Made by a program: the position numbers and the translations under genes. Shown here one piece after another: positions 32,822 to 46,620 of a stretch of 64,000 nucleotides of DNA. Position 1 is the stretch's first letter; each line of letters begins with the position of its first letter. Origin of the DNA: Lingula anatina (taxonomy: Eukaryota > Brachiopoda > Lingulata > Lingulida > Lingulidae); NCBI RefSeq assembly GCF_001039355.2, contig NW_019775670.1, forward strand, positions 186,001 to 250,000. Direction: 5' to 3'. The notes below the pieces were generated by a model. It was not told the origin of the DNA. It worked only from the letters and a program-made list of their open reading frames with translations, and made no database searches.

Positions 32822-35800
32822 CTTATGGCAACCGTGATCATGTCAAAAAATATCCTTAATCAAACAATTAGCAAGAAGCTTGTTTTGGAGAACAAATACA
32901 AAGGACGCTCACGATGATATTCTGTGGATGTTGATTTAAGGACAACATAATCCCACAGAAAATGCACATGGACAACACCACGAAACTGATATGGATTATG
33001 AAACAGTCTTGATTACATGAAAAAGTTTAACAATTGTACATTGTATTTGCGAATATACATTATATATGAGCAATTAGTTTTCAGAAACAACCAAAAGGGG
33101 AGATGGAAAAGACTAGATTATAACATTGGCGCCGCATCAATATTTGTATGTCTTCAAATGTCAGGAGGCGCTATGACTGCAACCCAACCTGCGGGAATAT
33201 TCGTCAACACGATCAATCGATGAGAGACAATTGGTGTGCCCACAGTGTTATTAAAAACCATTTCAGTATTATGTTTTTTAAAGAATTGCGGTGGCAGTGT
33301 AAAAATTGAAGTGGCTCATTTTTTATACTGGTACTTTTTGTTTTGTAAATACTATTCTTATCAAAAGGACAAAAAATGGACTTAACTACTTGCACATATA
33401 TGTGACTTGTTCTTTTGAGTTGGAGACTAGGTTGACTGACAACCCTTTTAGTCTTTTAAGAATTGATATAGAATGATAACTTTAAAACTTCTAAACTTAA
33501 AGGCATGTTTTTTGTTGCATACTCATAAGACCATGTCTGTGTGATGCGTGGCAAAGTTAGAACTGTTTTGTCAATTCCCTGGACGCTTAACTTGAAATGA
33601 GATATGCACGTGGAAGGTCAAATTAGGACTATAGTCCTTATGCAACGAGCACGCATAAGATGTGAAGCAGTATATACCGAGCATGGTATGAAGTATACTG
33701 CACATTGAACAGACTATAAATCTGTGTATGTACATAATATACGTATAAGATGTGAAATTACTCAATTGATGTGCTCATGATAATCCAATTACCATATTCA
33801 ATGTAACTTGCAAAGGAATAACGTTTAAAGGTGACATTATACTATTAATCGTGCCGCTATATTTATCAAAGTGGCTTCTTGAAAACACTTCAGCTACTGT
33901 TGGTGTGTTGAATACGCCACATAATACATGTTATTTCTCTCACTATCAATACTTGTAACATTGATTTTTGTGCTGCGAAGTTGTAAATCAGATCGCATTT
34001 CAGTCCTTAAAGTTGAATAAAAAGCCAGCTTTTGTAAAGGCCAAATAGAGAAATTTAATCTAGGAGAGTTGGGGATTTGAGGCAAATCCAGTTAGGTAGA
34101 TAAGTAATAGGATTTTTTCTGAAAGTAGACACTAGAATTTGCCAAAGAAGGGAATTGTCTGCTGAAGGTCATCCATAACATATAAGGGCTGCAAGACACC
34201 AATTGCATTATATTATAACATCATCATCATTATTATGATTAAATGTCACCTTATACCGGATTAATGCCAGAAATATCTTTCCTATCGGATACGCCCGATT
34301 ATCACCTTACTACTGCATTTATAGCGATTGATACCCCTGGCAAAGTGGCAAGTTGACTTCAGAATAATGATTTGACTTTGTGTGTCTTGCAGAATAACCA
34401 CAGCGTCACATGTACACTATTTTGCTCCATTGGTAACAGCACTGGTAACAGCCATGTGTAATAAGACTTAGGCCTACATGCTAAATTATCATTTTCTTTA
34501 GTTCATGTGAAGTTATCAGTTTAAAAATCGATTGCCATTATTGTCGTAAATACAATATCTATTCATGCAAGCATTGTACAGTCCTACCAATTGTAAGCAG
34601 CCATTCCATCGCAAATATAGATACGGAATATGGTATTTATTTGGTTAATTTTCAGAAATTAGTCAACAATATTATGTACAAGTAATTGACGATGGTAATT
34701 AGCACAATTTACGGTTTGCTATAATTTTTGTGTGTACACTTTGACGAATATAGAAAGGTATGCTAAATTTGAATATTCTGCTATACAGGTGTTTGAGAAT
34801 AGATAACACTATTAAGGTTTATTTTATTAAGGCACGTGTAACTGAAATAGACCTTGGTCTTTGCGTTTGCTGTGTTCTCGCTCGATTGATATAATAGCTG
34901 ATCTTATCTTTAGGTATAGGCCCTATATATAACATTAAAAAATCACTGGCAAATACGCATGGGATGCATCTTATGGCATTTGGGACTTATTGGTCCAGCA
35001 CCTGGCCTCATAGAGGCCTATTATACTGGTTACGAAATAAATAACTAAATAAGATATTGAACATACAGCTGTTCTTTCCCAAGTTGATAGGCCTATGCTG
35101 TTTATATGGGTGAACCCAGGACCCTTGTTTTTCTTTTAGTTAAAAACAATGAGCAAAAATGTTGAGTCAAGCAAATCACGGATATCCTGAGGTTGAGAGT
35201 AAGAAGTATCGTTTAATTAAAGAAAGAGATTACTCCTTGCTGATTTATGAACCTTACAGCAGAGAACGAAGTCCGCCGCATCCGCTTTTTCTCTCCGGAA
35301 TCGCACAATTCACAAATTCTTGTCCTCCACCCAGACACCTACAAATCTTACAGTCTCAACATGCCATGGTAGTATCCCAGATCAAAGCTGGACCAGGAAT
35401 GATTTTATTGACCTATATTTTTCAATTTTCTGAAATAGGCTTCATTTTCAACCTGTTTTTCCATATAAGGTCTATGGTTTGTACATGACGTAAGCCGCAA
35501 AAGGCTACAGATATGATAATTACAAAACACGATCGGACGTGATGCCATACTGTGACGGATTTACTAGACATGCATGCTAAGTTATGAGTTTACTTATTAG
35601 TTTAGCAACACCAAGTTTTAATCTAATGAACAGAAGACCCCATGTTGGGGAACGCGTGATTAAACGGTACTTCTTCTCAACCTGTCGTCTACGGCGTTTC
35701 GTTAGCATGCAAAAGCTACGATTTTGCGCACCGTCACATTTACTTGCGAATGGGTTCTCTGTCTTTTCTATTAAATGACATTTTGTAAATGCAATAGATA

Positions 35801-38607
35801 TCACTAGTTACAAAAATGTACCTCCTGGAACAGGTATGTCGATTTAAAAAAAATCGATAAGCATCAGCATACAGAATTTTTTAACGTATCCATGTAAAGA
35901 CATTTTGACTCCCACTCAATTAGTGTAAAGAAACTTTGACAAGTAATCTTTAACCATCTAAAGTATGATACACAATCTGGCTTGTCACATATAGGCCTAT
36001 CTGCTTACAGTGGTGATATAGACGGACGGACAGGAAGCCAGACAAAATGCATACCGGCAGAAATATAAAGTGCAATGGCAAAAAACCTCCTGTTAATGTT
36101 AAAAAATAACAACATATATTGATACTTTGATCAGCATGCCTGGCCAGTCTCACAATGTTATCAATAACCGAATATTGCCAGTTCATACCTAATTTCCTAT
36201 TTCTTAAGAGAACATAGCAATCGTTTTATCCGATTTGTCACAGTCAAAGAAATTCTGGCAGTTTTACCAATGCTTGGCTGGAGAAAAATAAGATCGTGGA
36301 GGGTAAACTGAGCTCAACACATCCACAGATCGATCTTAAGGTTTTTTGATTAGATTCTCTTAGTTTGTGACTTAAATCACCTTTTCGTGTTAAGATGATG
36401 GGCAATTATTTATGAAAAATAAAAACCAAGTCGTAGTCTATCGCATTTTCCTTTAATTAAGAAGCCATTTATTCTGACCTGTAGATGACACTTGTGCTAT
36501 TAACGATCACAATGTATTCAACCTCAAATAAAACGCGTTAAATGGACAAATTATTACATCTGTTTTCAATTTAGTGGACTCATTTGTCAAAATATGGCGA
36601 AAATAGTACGAATAATACAGAGATTACATCATAATGGCTCAATTTCACGCCAAACGGTGGCGCCAAATAAAGTGAAGCATGTCCTGGCACACGCAAAAAG
36701 GTAATTGGATTTGGAAAAATTGTAAATTTAGTCTGTAGTCAAGACGGAAAGACGGTCCTAAACAGACCAGAACAGATATTTGATTCTACAAAACTTCACT
36801 TATACGTGATCCCGGGGGGAAAGTAATCACTATTGGGAAGCAACAAATTTGTACGATTTTTTCGAATTTGATTTTAATTTTATCAGAGCGGCCTCACATT
36901 CTAAGACAGGAGACTTATTATGTATCTTCATTAATGTGAATGCTTATTGAGCAAGAGGGCAAACAAAATGATTCCTCGTGGGCAAAGTTGGAAAAGTCTT
37001 ATACTGGATAATTGTATCTTTAATTTGCTTTCTTTTTAAAACTGGATAAATCAGAGAAAGTCCAACCTGGCTTCATTTTGGCTTTCCAGAAAAAGATTCG
37101 CCAGAAATTCTAATTTAAATGGAAAGATGGCCACATGACTCAAGTTAAATTTCACACACATGGCACTTTTTAAAGTTTCTTGTATATGAGAGAGAACAAT
37201 GCCTATACCATGCAGTTTCCAGATTTTGAAATACGTGTATTAAAAATTTGGTATACAATATATACGCCAAAATTCCCCACGAAAAACTGACTCTGCTCTT
37301 CTTGTAAAAAAAAAAACTAAGAAAGAAAGAAAAGAAAGACAACGCTTCGTATTGAAGAGCCAAAACCTTGCAAAAGAAAGAGTTGAACTTTTCTAAATGT
37401 GTAGAGTGGCGTCTGTAAATTACAGTATAGCAATCTCTGATGGTGCACACACAATATTACAGTAAAAGCTGTTACTTTCAAAAATATTGTGAACATTAAA
37501 ACGTATACACAAGAAATATTGTATTTTATAGATTTGGATGGAGCTTAATTTGCATAAAGAGCTAAATGAGTTTGACCACTTTTTAATCGCACGAACATGC
37601 CTATTCTTGTTAACCACAGTACATGGCGGGGATTGATCTTATTTATCGCGAGATTTTATCTGGATTTATTTCAGTAATTGTATATTGATTAGGTATAGAA
37701 AGAACAACAACGAGTCTAAGATCCCCTGGCCCATAAGCCTCACTTTATAATGACAACATATTAGATCTATTTCTGGAAGCCGTTAGCAGATCTATAATGT
37801 TAAGGATATACACCAAAATGTACGGCAGTTTGCTTTGAATTGCTGAATGATACACAAAGAATTCTCCACATTTAGGCGATGTTATTTAATTACTTTTTAC
37901 TGGTATATACGAATGGAATATGCGGATAACAATATCGATAACAGGCACAGGTGGCATTGTCGCCAGCGTCATTTTTACCTGTTGAAGTACCTTGAAGCGT
38001 ATAATACTAATGGAGTGTAGAGGGTAAGCGGTGTGTGTTGGAGGGGGGGATAATACCGTATTTGCTGCAGATACTTTCACTTAAATTGGTGTAGTTTATT
38101 GACAAATGTATGAAGAACAATCAGAAAAACTGATTTTTGATGAAGTCTTTTATATAGATGTTAGGCGATCTTGTTGACAAAGGCCACTCTCACTCAACCC
38201 ACTGTATACACTGTGTATTAGATTTGTAAAATGATGAATACAATTCATACGAAATAACAAACGGGTTATAGCGTTTTACATTACAATCTAAGTTTAAGAA
38301 AAAAATTCTTCCCAATGATTCTATTATTTTCTTTAATTTTATCCCTTTCTTTTGACAGGATCTCCATACAAAATTCTAAAGACAGTTTGCTTGGTTTACT
38401 TTCCTGAAATACCAAAATATATTTGTGCCACATGCATGTTCAGATCCATTTGATAAAGCAGAAAGAGTTATTTTGTTTATCTTTGCCGTGGAAGTATTCA
38501 AATCTTAAAAGAACATGATTAATATCACCTAACGGTTAGAGTAATTTGAAGTAACTTTTTCTCTTAATAAAGTCACAATCAAAAGAAATGTACCTTAACC
38601 CAAAGTA
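32822..38607. other. ANKRD34 3' UTR and intergenic sequence
   Basis: No supported gene. A short frame at 35159-35488 is weakly reminiscent of a SOUL/heme-binding exon but is not convincing. TAGGCCTA palindromes occur near 34469, 35088 and 35992. Confidence 0.5.
34016..34021 (+). promoter_or_regulatory. Candidate poly(A) signal for ANKRD34
   Basis: AATAAA about 1.2 kb after the stop. A variant ATTAAA at 33250-33255 is closer. Neither is confirmed. Confidence 0.25.
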
Positions 38608-38855
38608 CATACACTGGACAATAGAAGTGTCACCCCCTAAATCAGAGTAATCAAAGTTATAATGTCTGGTCTACTTTTAATGTGACTAATGAGTATAAAA
38701 CCGCTGTACCATGGAATTGTATTGTCGGTCTTTTTGTGAAATTTGATGTTAATAAAATGATGCTAGGAGCATATAATATCATTCCACAGTCATTTATCTC
38801 CCCCAAAGACAAGTATTGGTTCAGTAGGGGTGACACTTTTATTGTCCAGTGTGTG
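38608..38855. mobile_element. Tc1/mariner-type MITE, 248 bp
   Basis: Terminal inverted repeats of about 32 bp with sequence CA(T/C)ACACTGGACAATA then (G/A)AAGTGTCACCCC, flanked on both sides by TA (38606-38607 and 38856-38857), the Tc1/mariner target duplication. The interior shows no transposase. Confidence 0.85.
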
Positions 38856-38857
38856 TA

Positions 38858-41800
38858 CCTAAGAATGAAGATGCAATTTTGTTTCTCCTTCAAACAGGGT
38901 GGCCACCAGAAAGAAAACCATTGGCATGACAAGGAAAAAGCCCTGATCCCTTTCCTTATAAAATAACTTCCTGGCAAAATTAAAATTTTCCATTTACATC
39001 TATTATGAATATATCTCCAGCATCCTGCAAGAGACATTGTATATTTACTTTATACAAAACAATGAAACCTGAATATTTCTCTTGTATGTTTGGATTAAGT
39101 CTGGCTCGGAGAAATTATTGCCCATGTGAAATGCATATGGCAATTACCGTCAACATGGTCAGTCTAATTGATTAAGGTGGCAATGATGTTAAGTAAGTGG
39201 CTGTATATATCTCAGAGATCCGTATCATTTGATCAAGCTCACAGACATTTAACGTAACAAGCGATCACACATACATTATTAGTGCAACAACAACAACTAT
39301 TATAATAATAATAATCGTAAAAATCATTTATATAAAACCATGACTGACACAGCGAACCAACTATTTTGCTTTAAGGAACACATTTTGAAAATGTATTCAT
39401 AACTTTCAGACGTCTGACAAATTTTAATTTAAAAACACATCCAAAATGGCTGCCAAACAAGTAAGAGTGTAGCCAGTGTTTTCAGGAAAAAGATGAATTC
39501 CAGCCACTCACGTGTGACATAAAAAGTGTAGTTTTTGATATCTTTATTACTTTTGGCAGCTATGATTACTTTTGGCAGCTATGCCATATATTAATGCACC
39601 TCTATCTTGGACGAAAACTAATGCAGTTACATGTAGTATCTTAATGTATAACAGAGAAGCTAAGATATCCCTTCCAACACCAGAATTATTTTTTCGTCAT
39701 GTATCCAAAGTGTTACTGATTGCTTATGGCTTCTCTTGTATCAGTATCTGTTCTATTAAACAAAGGCAATGTTTCGCCTCTTTACTGACAAAATCAGAAG
39801 TATGCATTTCAAGAATATTTGCTGACACCAGGTTGTTCTACTCATTGTTGTGATGAAATAAATAGACGTTAAAAGCGACATTGATAGCTGTTTAGGTGAG
39901 GTAGATTTGTTTAAAAGCGATATTACAGTTTTTACCCCAAAAACATCTTTATCTCGAAATAGCAAATTCGCCCGGAAGCATTTTTGATGCAATGGCATGA
40001 ATTCTCATAATGTTTATTTCCGCAAGGAAAAATCACATCATTCCGAACCCTGTTAAAGAACATCATCTATTCTTTCTCATGCATGTACACTGTATGTGGT
40101 TCCTGCATGTGGTTCCGTCCATAGCACATTAAAATACCCAAAGAGGCAGATATGCAAATAACGCAGCTATTTTCTAACAAGAAAAATATTTCTTATTATG
40201 CCTTACCCTGCACCATAGACCGGTATTTTCCCTACGGACGTTAAAAGACAGAACTTATAATCAAGTCCCCATCAACTAATTACTGTTGAAGGAATCGGTT
40301 TATGCACATTTAAACCTTCACATTTATGACACTCAAATGTGATGTTGTAGTTCAATCTTGACCGTTACTTTTACGTGTAAATTTAAAATAAAATATGATT
40401 CTTTTAATTGCCAAAGTGAACAGAAAACAAATTTCAGTTACAGTCAGCTTCTATTGAAGTAAAACTAAGAACTCATGTGACAAATACTTGTATTAGTACT
40501 TCCTCCGTCTTCTCAAAAGCCATGAAACCAAATATTTTGGATCATGCATATGCATATGTATATGTATAACCACGCTTGTTACCCGCCACATATGTAACAT
40601 TCAGTATATTATGGGGGTTATAGGGATGAAATAAAAACATATATCCGAGATTAATGGTATGACACTCCGACTCAAAAATGTTGAACAGTTTTGTCTTTTT
40701 CATATGCTTTCTTATTTTTGTGGCCCATCGTATTCCGAACTGTAACAAACTATTTCGTGACAAAATGTCTATTTCTAAAGAGAAAAGATAACAACCGTCT
40801 AAATGCCACAATGTAATATTGCTCATTAATTTCATTTCTAACAACAAGCTACGAAAGTGCGTTTGAAAACGTAAATTAACCCACTCTTTCGTGCTTACAT
40901 CACTCTTAAAGCTTTGATTTAAGCATCAGTCTGGGCAACTCGATACCCGGTACGTTCCGCGTTGGTGACTTCATTGGTTAACACATTAAACGTTATGCTC
41001 TTCGTACCACGGTACGTCTGCCTTGTACTTTCAATTTACAGGCTGCGGGTGAAATACTACGATTTAAAGCGAATACCGGTGAAATGAACATTTGGTCTTA
41101 CAATTCTGGTTGTAAATACCATGTTTTGTGGCTAGTTTGCTTGAAAATTTTATCACTGAGTAAAACGGGCTGTGTTTTACAAAATTGCTAGAATTATACT
41201 TATTATAATTTAAAACTGACTGTCAGAATCACTTCATTTGTCCATTGATTTACAAAAGGAGAAAATGTCACAATCATATTTTAGAAAATAAAATTATACA
41301 TTATACTGTTTATATACACAATTATATTTTAGAGTAAATGAATGACACTACCCTTTGCTGGAAAGCAAAATGATCACACAGTCTCTTGGAGATGTCCAAA
41401 GTACCGTGATGATTCCATTCTTCAAAAAACACCGAGTGGCTGCGTCACATTTCTACTCTATCATACGTACAGATTATATTGACCGGTTGATCAAAATGCC
41501 TTACTGCTTCTGCAAGGGATGTGTGTAATCAACTGGTGCTAACAAAAGGTTAGAATAACCACTCTATCTTGGACAAAGGTCGTGCACATTCATTAGTCGA
41601 TTTTTTTTACCGAGATGGGATTTCTTTGTGTTTGTAATACTAGTATCACTGCATTCAAATTCCACAGAATCTATTCAGATCGCAGCCCCTTATTAGAGTA
41701 GACTTTCTTTTTAATGCCTAATGTCTGACCGGCATTACTCTTCAGGTGGTTAAGCTGAAATAAAAATATCTGTATGCCCAATTAATAGCCCGCACTCAGA

Positions 41801-43986
41801 GCCAAAACATGTAATGCAATTTGTTGGCAACTTCGCAGTCTTCAAGGGCCGCAAGGCAGCCTTTAATTCATCATATGAAATGCTTTATGTCAAATCCTCC
41901 AAGATAAATCAAATTTGGAAAAAGATCGCTGCAAGCTAAAATGACTTCTAATGGGAAACTGATTTAAAATCGATGCTCTGTTCTCATTCGTTCGATTAAA
42001 GATTGAGGTCCAATTTTCTTCCATTGATAGCAGGTGAGCTTTGTTATTATTGGATTGCTTCATTACTGGGAAGTATTTATCACTGGGGATTTGTCTGGAA
42101 CAATGTGAAATCAGGATAATGCCAATATCTTCTTTTCATATGTCAGTCGTCAGTAAGCACTATATATGCCATAGAATTAAATTTTAAAAAAAGCATAGGG
42201 CCAGTTCCAACATATTCTGAAATGCTGTTACACAAAGGGGCACACGGTCTAGACAGCCTATACACATGTAGAGATAATAAGGCCAGACGATTGAGACCTA
42301 AGCACAAAAACGGTGGTTCAGTTGGGTTGTTTCATAGCAATTTTTGCAATAGAGTTTGACAAAAGGTTTTTTATATGTACGAGATTAAGGTGTATCTAAA
42401 AGAGAGGTCTAAAAAAGCAGTACCTTTAACGTTATCTGTTGCGCTTAGGGACTTTGCAGTGGTGAGGGCATTTCAAAAAAATGTTAAAAAGGAGTCCAAC
42501 TATCTATCAAAGGTACATATCACACATCATGTTTTCTACTTTAATGTTGTGTGTAGGTAATAATATCGCCATTGTTAACCAAAGTGAAGCCGTGAAACTT
42601 TAAGAAAGAAGAGCGCACTCTTTGCATTCTGTAAAGAAATGATGAAATTCCCATTTCGGTTTGTTTCACGTCTGCTCACAGAAAGGTATGAAGGAATCAA
42701 TTTCATATGCAATCGTTCAAAATAATATAAACGTTCACGTTTCATTAGCCTTGCCAAAAATCGAACTTCGCTACAGATAAAGGACCGTAAATAATGAAAA
42801 TGATTTTGGTAGTTAAAAAAAAAACGGATAGAATTACTATCTGCTCCGATAGTCTTAATGCTACCAAAATTAGTGTCGACTCTATTATTATTATTATTCT
42901 CCGCTGATCAAGCCAGTACATTCCAATGCTAAATTCCAGATAATAATAGTCTCCCAACGACACTCCACTTTGTCTTGATAACTAATTGGGTTTGACAGGA
43001 GTCGTGAGTGTTGGGATGACTCTCTCTCTCCGGTGCCTGCTTACCTTGCTGAAAGTAATATTGCACGTGGTTGCTAAGTCATTAAATTCTGCTCTCTTCT
43101 TAGGACTGTAGGGTTTTTATTTTTCTTATAATGGGATTCTTAGAAATGAATCGTTAAATAAGAAATAAAATTGTGCATAAGAATTAGGGACTTCCTTACC
43201 ACCCAGCTGACATAATGGAATCTCGGGTTTTCAATATCATTGGTCTTGCAGTCCAGAGCACCAATCGATGGGAAATGGGCCAAAAGTCTAGATTAGCCTG
43301 TTAAATTAGTTCAGAATGAGCTCCGATCCCTGGCTTGATACATGTACGTTTTCCTCATTTCACCCCCTTGTTAGCTTTTTTTTCCTTGTTGGATTATAGG
43401 CATTAGTTCGCCAATCTACCTTCTGGTCCAATGAACCAAAATTTAAGATTGGTTTCTTCTCGGTCTTTATTTCAGTTTGTTAGGATACGGTTGGTGAATT
43501 ATTTTGCTAGGGATTACTCTGAAAGGGTTATTTGGGCGTTCTGCTGTTTTCAGTACATTTTATGCCGTTTTTACATTTTCCATCCCTTTTTAACGCATAT
43601 TCTCGACCATTTTAAACTTTGTTCGTCATCTAGTCACCCGTTAATGGTGTCGTATTTCGATACTTCTGTTACATCAGTTCAGATGCATGAAACATGACAG
43701 ATTTCAGCTTTTTAATGCTAATCAATTACAAACTAACGATTTATTTTGACAGAAAATCGCATCTTTAAAGGATTAGGTGAACAAGTTTTGTTAACCGACC
43801 GTTACGTCCTATGCCGTGAAGCCGTAAAATATGGACGAACTTCACTTAAAGGGAATCTCAGCGACTCGATACTTTCAGGCGTAACGTGACGAGACTGCCG
43901 CTGCGGAAATACCCTCTCGTCACAATCTCTTGTAAACGTTGTGAATACTCAAGGCAACTACATTTATTACTTCCTTTATTTTAATA
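38858..43986. other. Intergenic, nothing recognised
   Basis: No exon supported on either strand. There is a small direct repeat (attacttttggcagctatg, twice) at about 39546-39584. Confidence 0.5.
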
Positions 43987-44824
43987 CTTAAAAACCAGGT
44001 TACATTTGCCATGCCATTCCCGTACGGTGCCCGTATACTGCATGCCTTAATGTGCGGTGGCAGGCAGTGGCCGTAAAAAGCATACGAAATCGTAAGGATT
44101 CATAGCCACTGCAAGTTAGCTGACCTGAAACTTTTGACAAAATTCAAAAATCGCAAGCCCGAAATATCGTACATGGCATGGCACCATTTCCGTACGGGCA
44201 TTGTTCGGTGGACTTGCGGCGTTCGTGATCATGGTACCTTGTCCCTGGTTTCTTTCCTTTTCACATTTGGTGGTTTAAAGAAGCATCACGTAAGTAAATC
44301 ACGTTCAAAACTTAGTTTCATTCACTTGCACAACTTTAATACAATGCTCTTTCCTTATTCTGACCACATGGATGAAAGAAATCAAGGCGTACATCAACTG
44401 CACCGAGACTAAAAGGGCTCTGTACGATAACTTTTCACCCGAAAACACGATTTTCCCTGCGTGAAACTGAGGTCATGTCAGAGGAATGGCAAGGCACCAG
44501 CACGTAATGTAAAAGTACTCGTCACAGCCACTAACGATGTCAAATAGATCGTACGGAAAATTGTATGCGATTTAATCTCACGTAGCCCGTGGCAAATGTA
44601 TCCTACCGGTAGGTTTAAACTAATTCATTGGTATGGGTTTGAAGTTGTTCGTTTTCCCATTATGACCACAAAATTACAAGTATCAATCAGCAATGAAGCC
44701 GCAAAGAGTATGTACGGCAAACCGAGGTAATATGGAAGCCACTTAGGACCCCAAAAAATCGCAAGGAAAATTTTATACGATTTCATCGTACGGCGCCCTT
44801 GGCAAATGTAATCTAGGCTTTAAA
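43987..44824. mobile_element. Compound repeat element with inverted ends
   Basis: The left end (gttacatttgcca near 43999) and right end (tggcaaatgtaat near 44800) are inverted copies in similar flanking sequence. A 70-bp segment occurs twice in direct orientation, at 44547-44619 and 44757-44824, both holding gtggcaaatgta or ttggcaaatgta and an (A/T)-rich acga core. Probably a tandem or nested MITE; family unknown. Confidence 0.55.
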
Positions 44825-46349
44825 TGGTCAAGAAGCAAAAACAGTACCACTGTACAAATGGATATGTAAAATCAATTGTACAAATAAATATATACTTGTT
44901 TATTAACTTATTTCAGATACAGTGTAGACGGTGGTTGACGCTATTTAATCAACAAAACAGCTTATTGAAAATGTACAAAAACAAAAGGACATTGTATTAC
45001 AACCCTTCTGTATCGAAAATGTCTAGCAAAACCAGGTCTACCTGCCTTTCTTTACAACTGAACACAGCTACATGATATACAACGTACTCTCTTTGGGCAC
45101 TGCCACTATCATGACTAGATTCCTCTCTTATTTTTATAAATAACACATTGTAAAATGAAGTACCCAGGTATTGACTGAAAATATGAAAATATCTATTATT
45201 CTAAGTAAGCAAGAAAAAAAACACTGATCTAAACTCAAAATTTATCTAAAACTATCATGGAAAAATGCAACGTTTTGCTTGTTCATAATATAATTACCAA
45301 ATCTTAGTAACCGTCAATATCGAGTCGAGGCTTAACCATAAATTCTTAAGTCTGCGTGTACATGGCTAACACGATTTACATAGTAGTATGCATATTTTTT
45401 AAAAAGCACCAATTGCATGGTCTTAGTCATTTCTAACATTTATTTAATATACTGCACAACACAGCTATGACTGCTACAACCATTCTGAAGACGTATCTTC
45501 TAAAAACAAAGAGCCAAATATTTCAGACACTAGTTCAGAATCGATAGACTATGATCAGAAATGAAGCCCCCCAAAAATAAAATAAAATGATAATGAATGA
45601 ATAAATAAATGAATAAAATATACAATAAAATTTGACAGCGTTGCTTTTCAAAGAAATCTGTCCTTTTTAACTTTCTTTTTAAAGGCTTTCTTCAAAATAT
45701 GTATGTAAAAACATTACATAAAAGAAAGTCGGTATTCCATATTTCATTCCAAACGTGATTTCAGCACGGAGTCAACATGAATGGGAAACGATGGGGAAAG
45801 GGTCTTATCTGATAAAAATAAATTTAAGCTGAAAATGAGTTAACAATTTGGCAAATGTGTATCTAAAATTGAAACAGTTGTTGCAGCACCAGGGAAAGCA
45901 TCAGATAATCGCTGATATAACCTGAGTAAAATATACACCACTTTTTAAATGTTCGTTCAGATAACAAAGTCATCTTTTATTACTTCGTATGCAACAAATT
46001 GCAAAATTTGCCACGTTGTCTATGCAACTGCACGTTCTGGCATTGTGTCTGAATCCTTCAAAGAAAACTGACTATTTTTAAGGGAGAAAAAATCTCTTAA
46101 AAATATGGATACAGAGTAAATGAAGAGTATTCATATGTCAACTTATTCTTTTAACATAATTTGCTTATATCATTTCTTTTTTCACTTCACACAATCCTTT
46201 TTAATTTTACACAAGATTTAATTCATCTATCAAAACATGACACAAACTCTTTAATGCTGTGGGTACAATGCACTAATATATGACTGAAAACCATTCCATT
46301 TCTGAACATCAGTCCTGTGTTGAAATCCATTTAGTGAACTGGTGGCTAG
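44825..46349. other. Intergenic and MCC 3' UTR
   Basis: No gene recognised. CpG density falls across this stretch towards the MCC gene. Confidence 0.5.
45976..45981 (-). promoter_or_regulatory. MCC: Candidate poly(A) signal for MCC
   Basis: AATAAA on the minus strand, about 370 bp past the stop codon and close to where CpG density rises again. Unconfirmed; another lies near 45440. Confidence 0.3.
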
Positions 46350-46427
46350 CTATAATGAAGTCTCGCTAGTGTGGGATCTGGCATTTTCTTCCTCTAGACA
46401 CTGTACTTTTTGCTTCAACATTTGCAC
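46350..46427 (-). CDS. MCC: MCC last coding exon with PDZ ligand
   Basis: Acceptor atttttag, 78 nt including TAG. Encodes VQMLKQKVQCLEEENARSHT then SETSL; human ends ...LLEEENSRPHTNETSL. The ETSL PDZ ligand is conserved. Confidence 0.97.
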   Translation of the reverse strand: MQMLKQKVQCLEEENARSHTSETSL

Positions 46428-46528
46428 CTAAAAATAATGGTAAACAAGTTACTTCATGAATATATATCTTTATCTATATCTGTCTATCTATAGATCTAAA
46501 TATATCTGTTATGTAAAAAGGCACCTTC

Positions 46529-46620
<92 letters not shown>

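Noticed and set aside
38657-39037. Minus-strand open frame of 126 codons
   Set aside because: Lies across the Tc1-type MITE and its flank; not protein-like.
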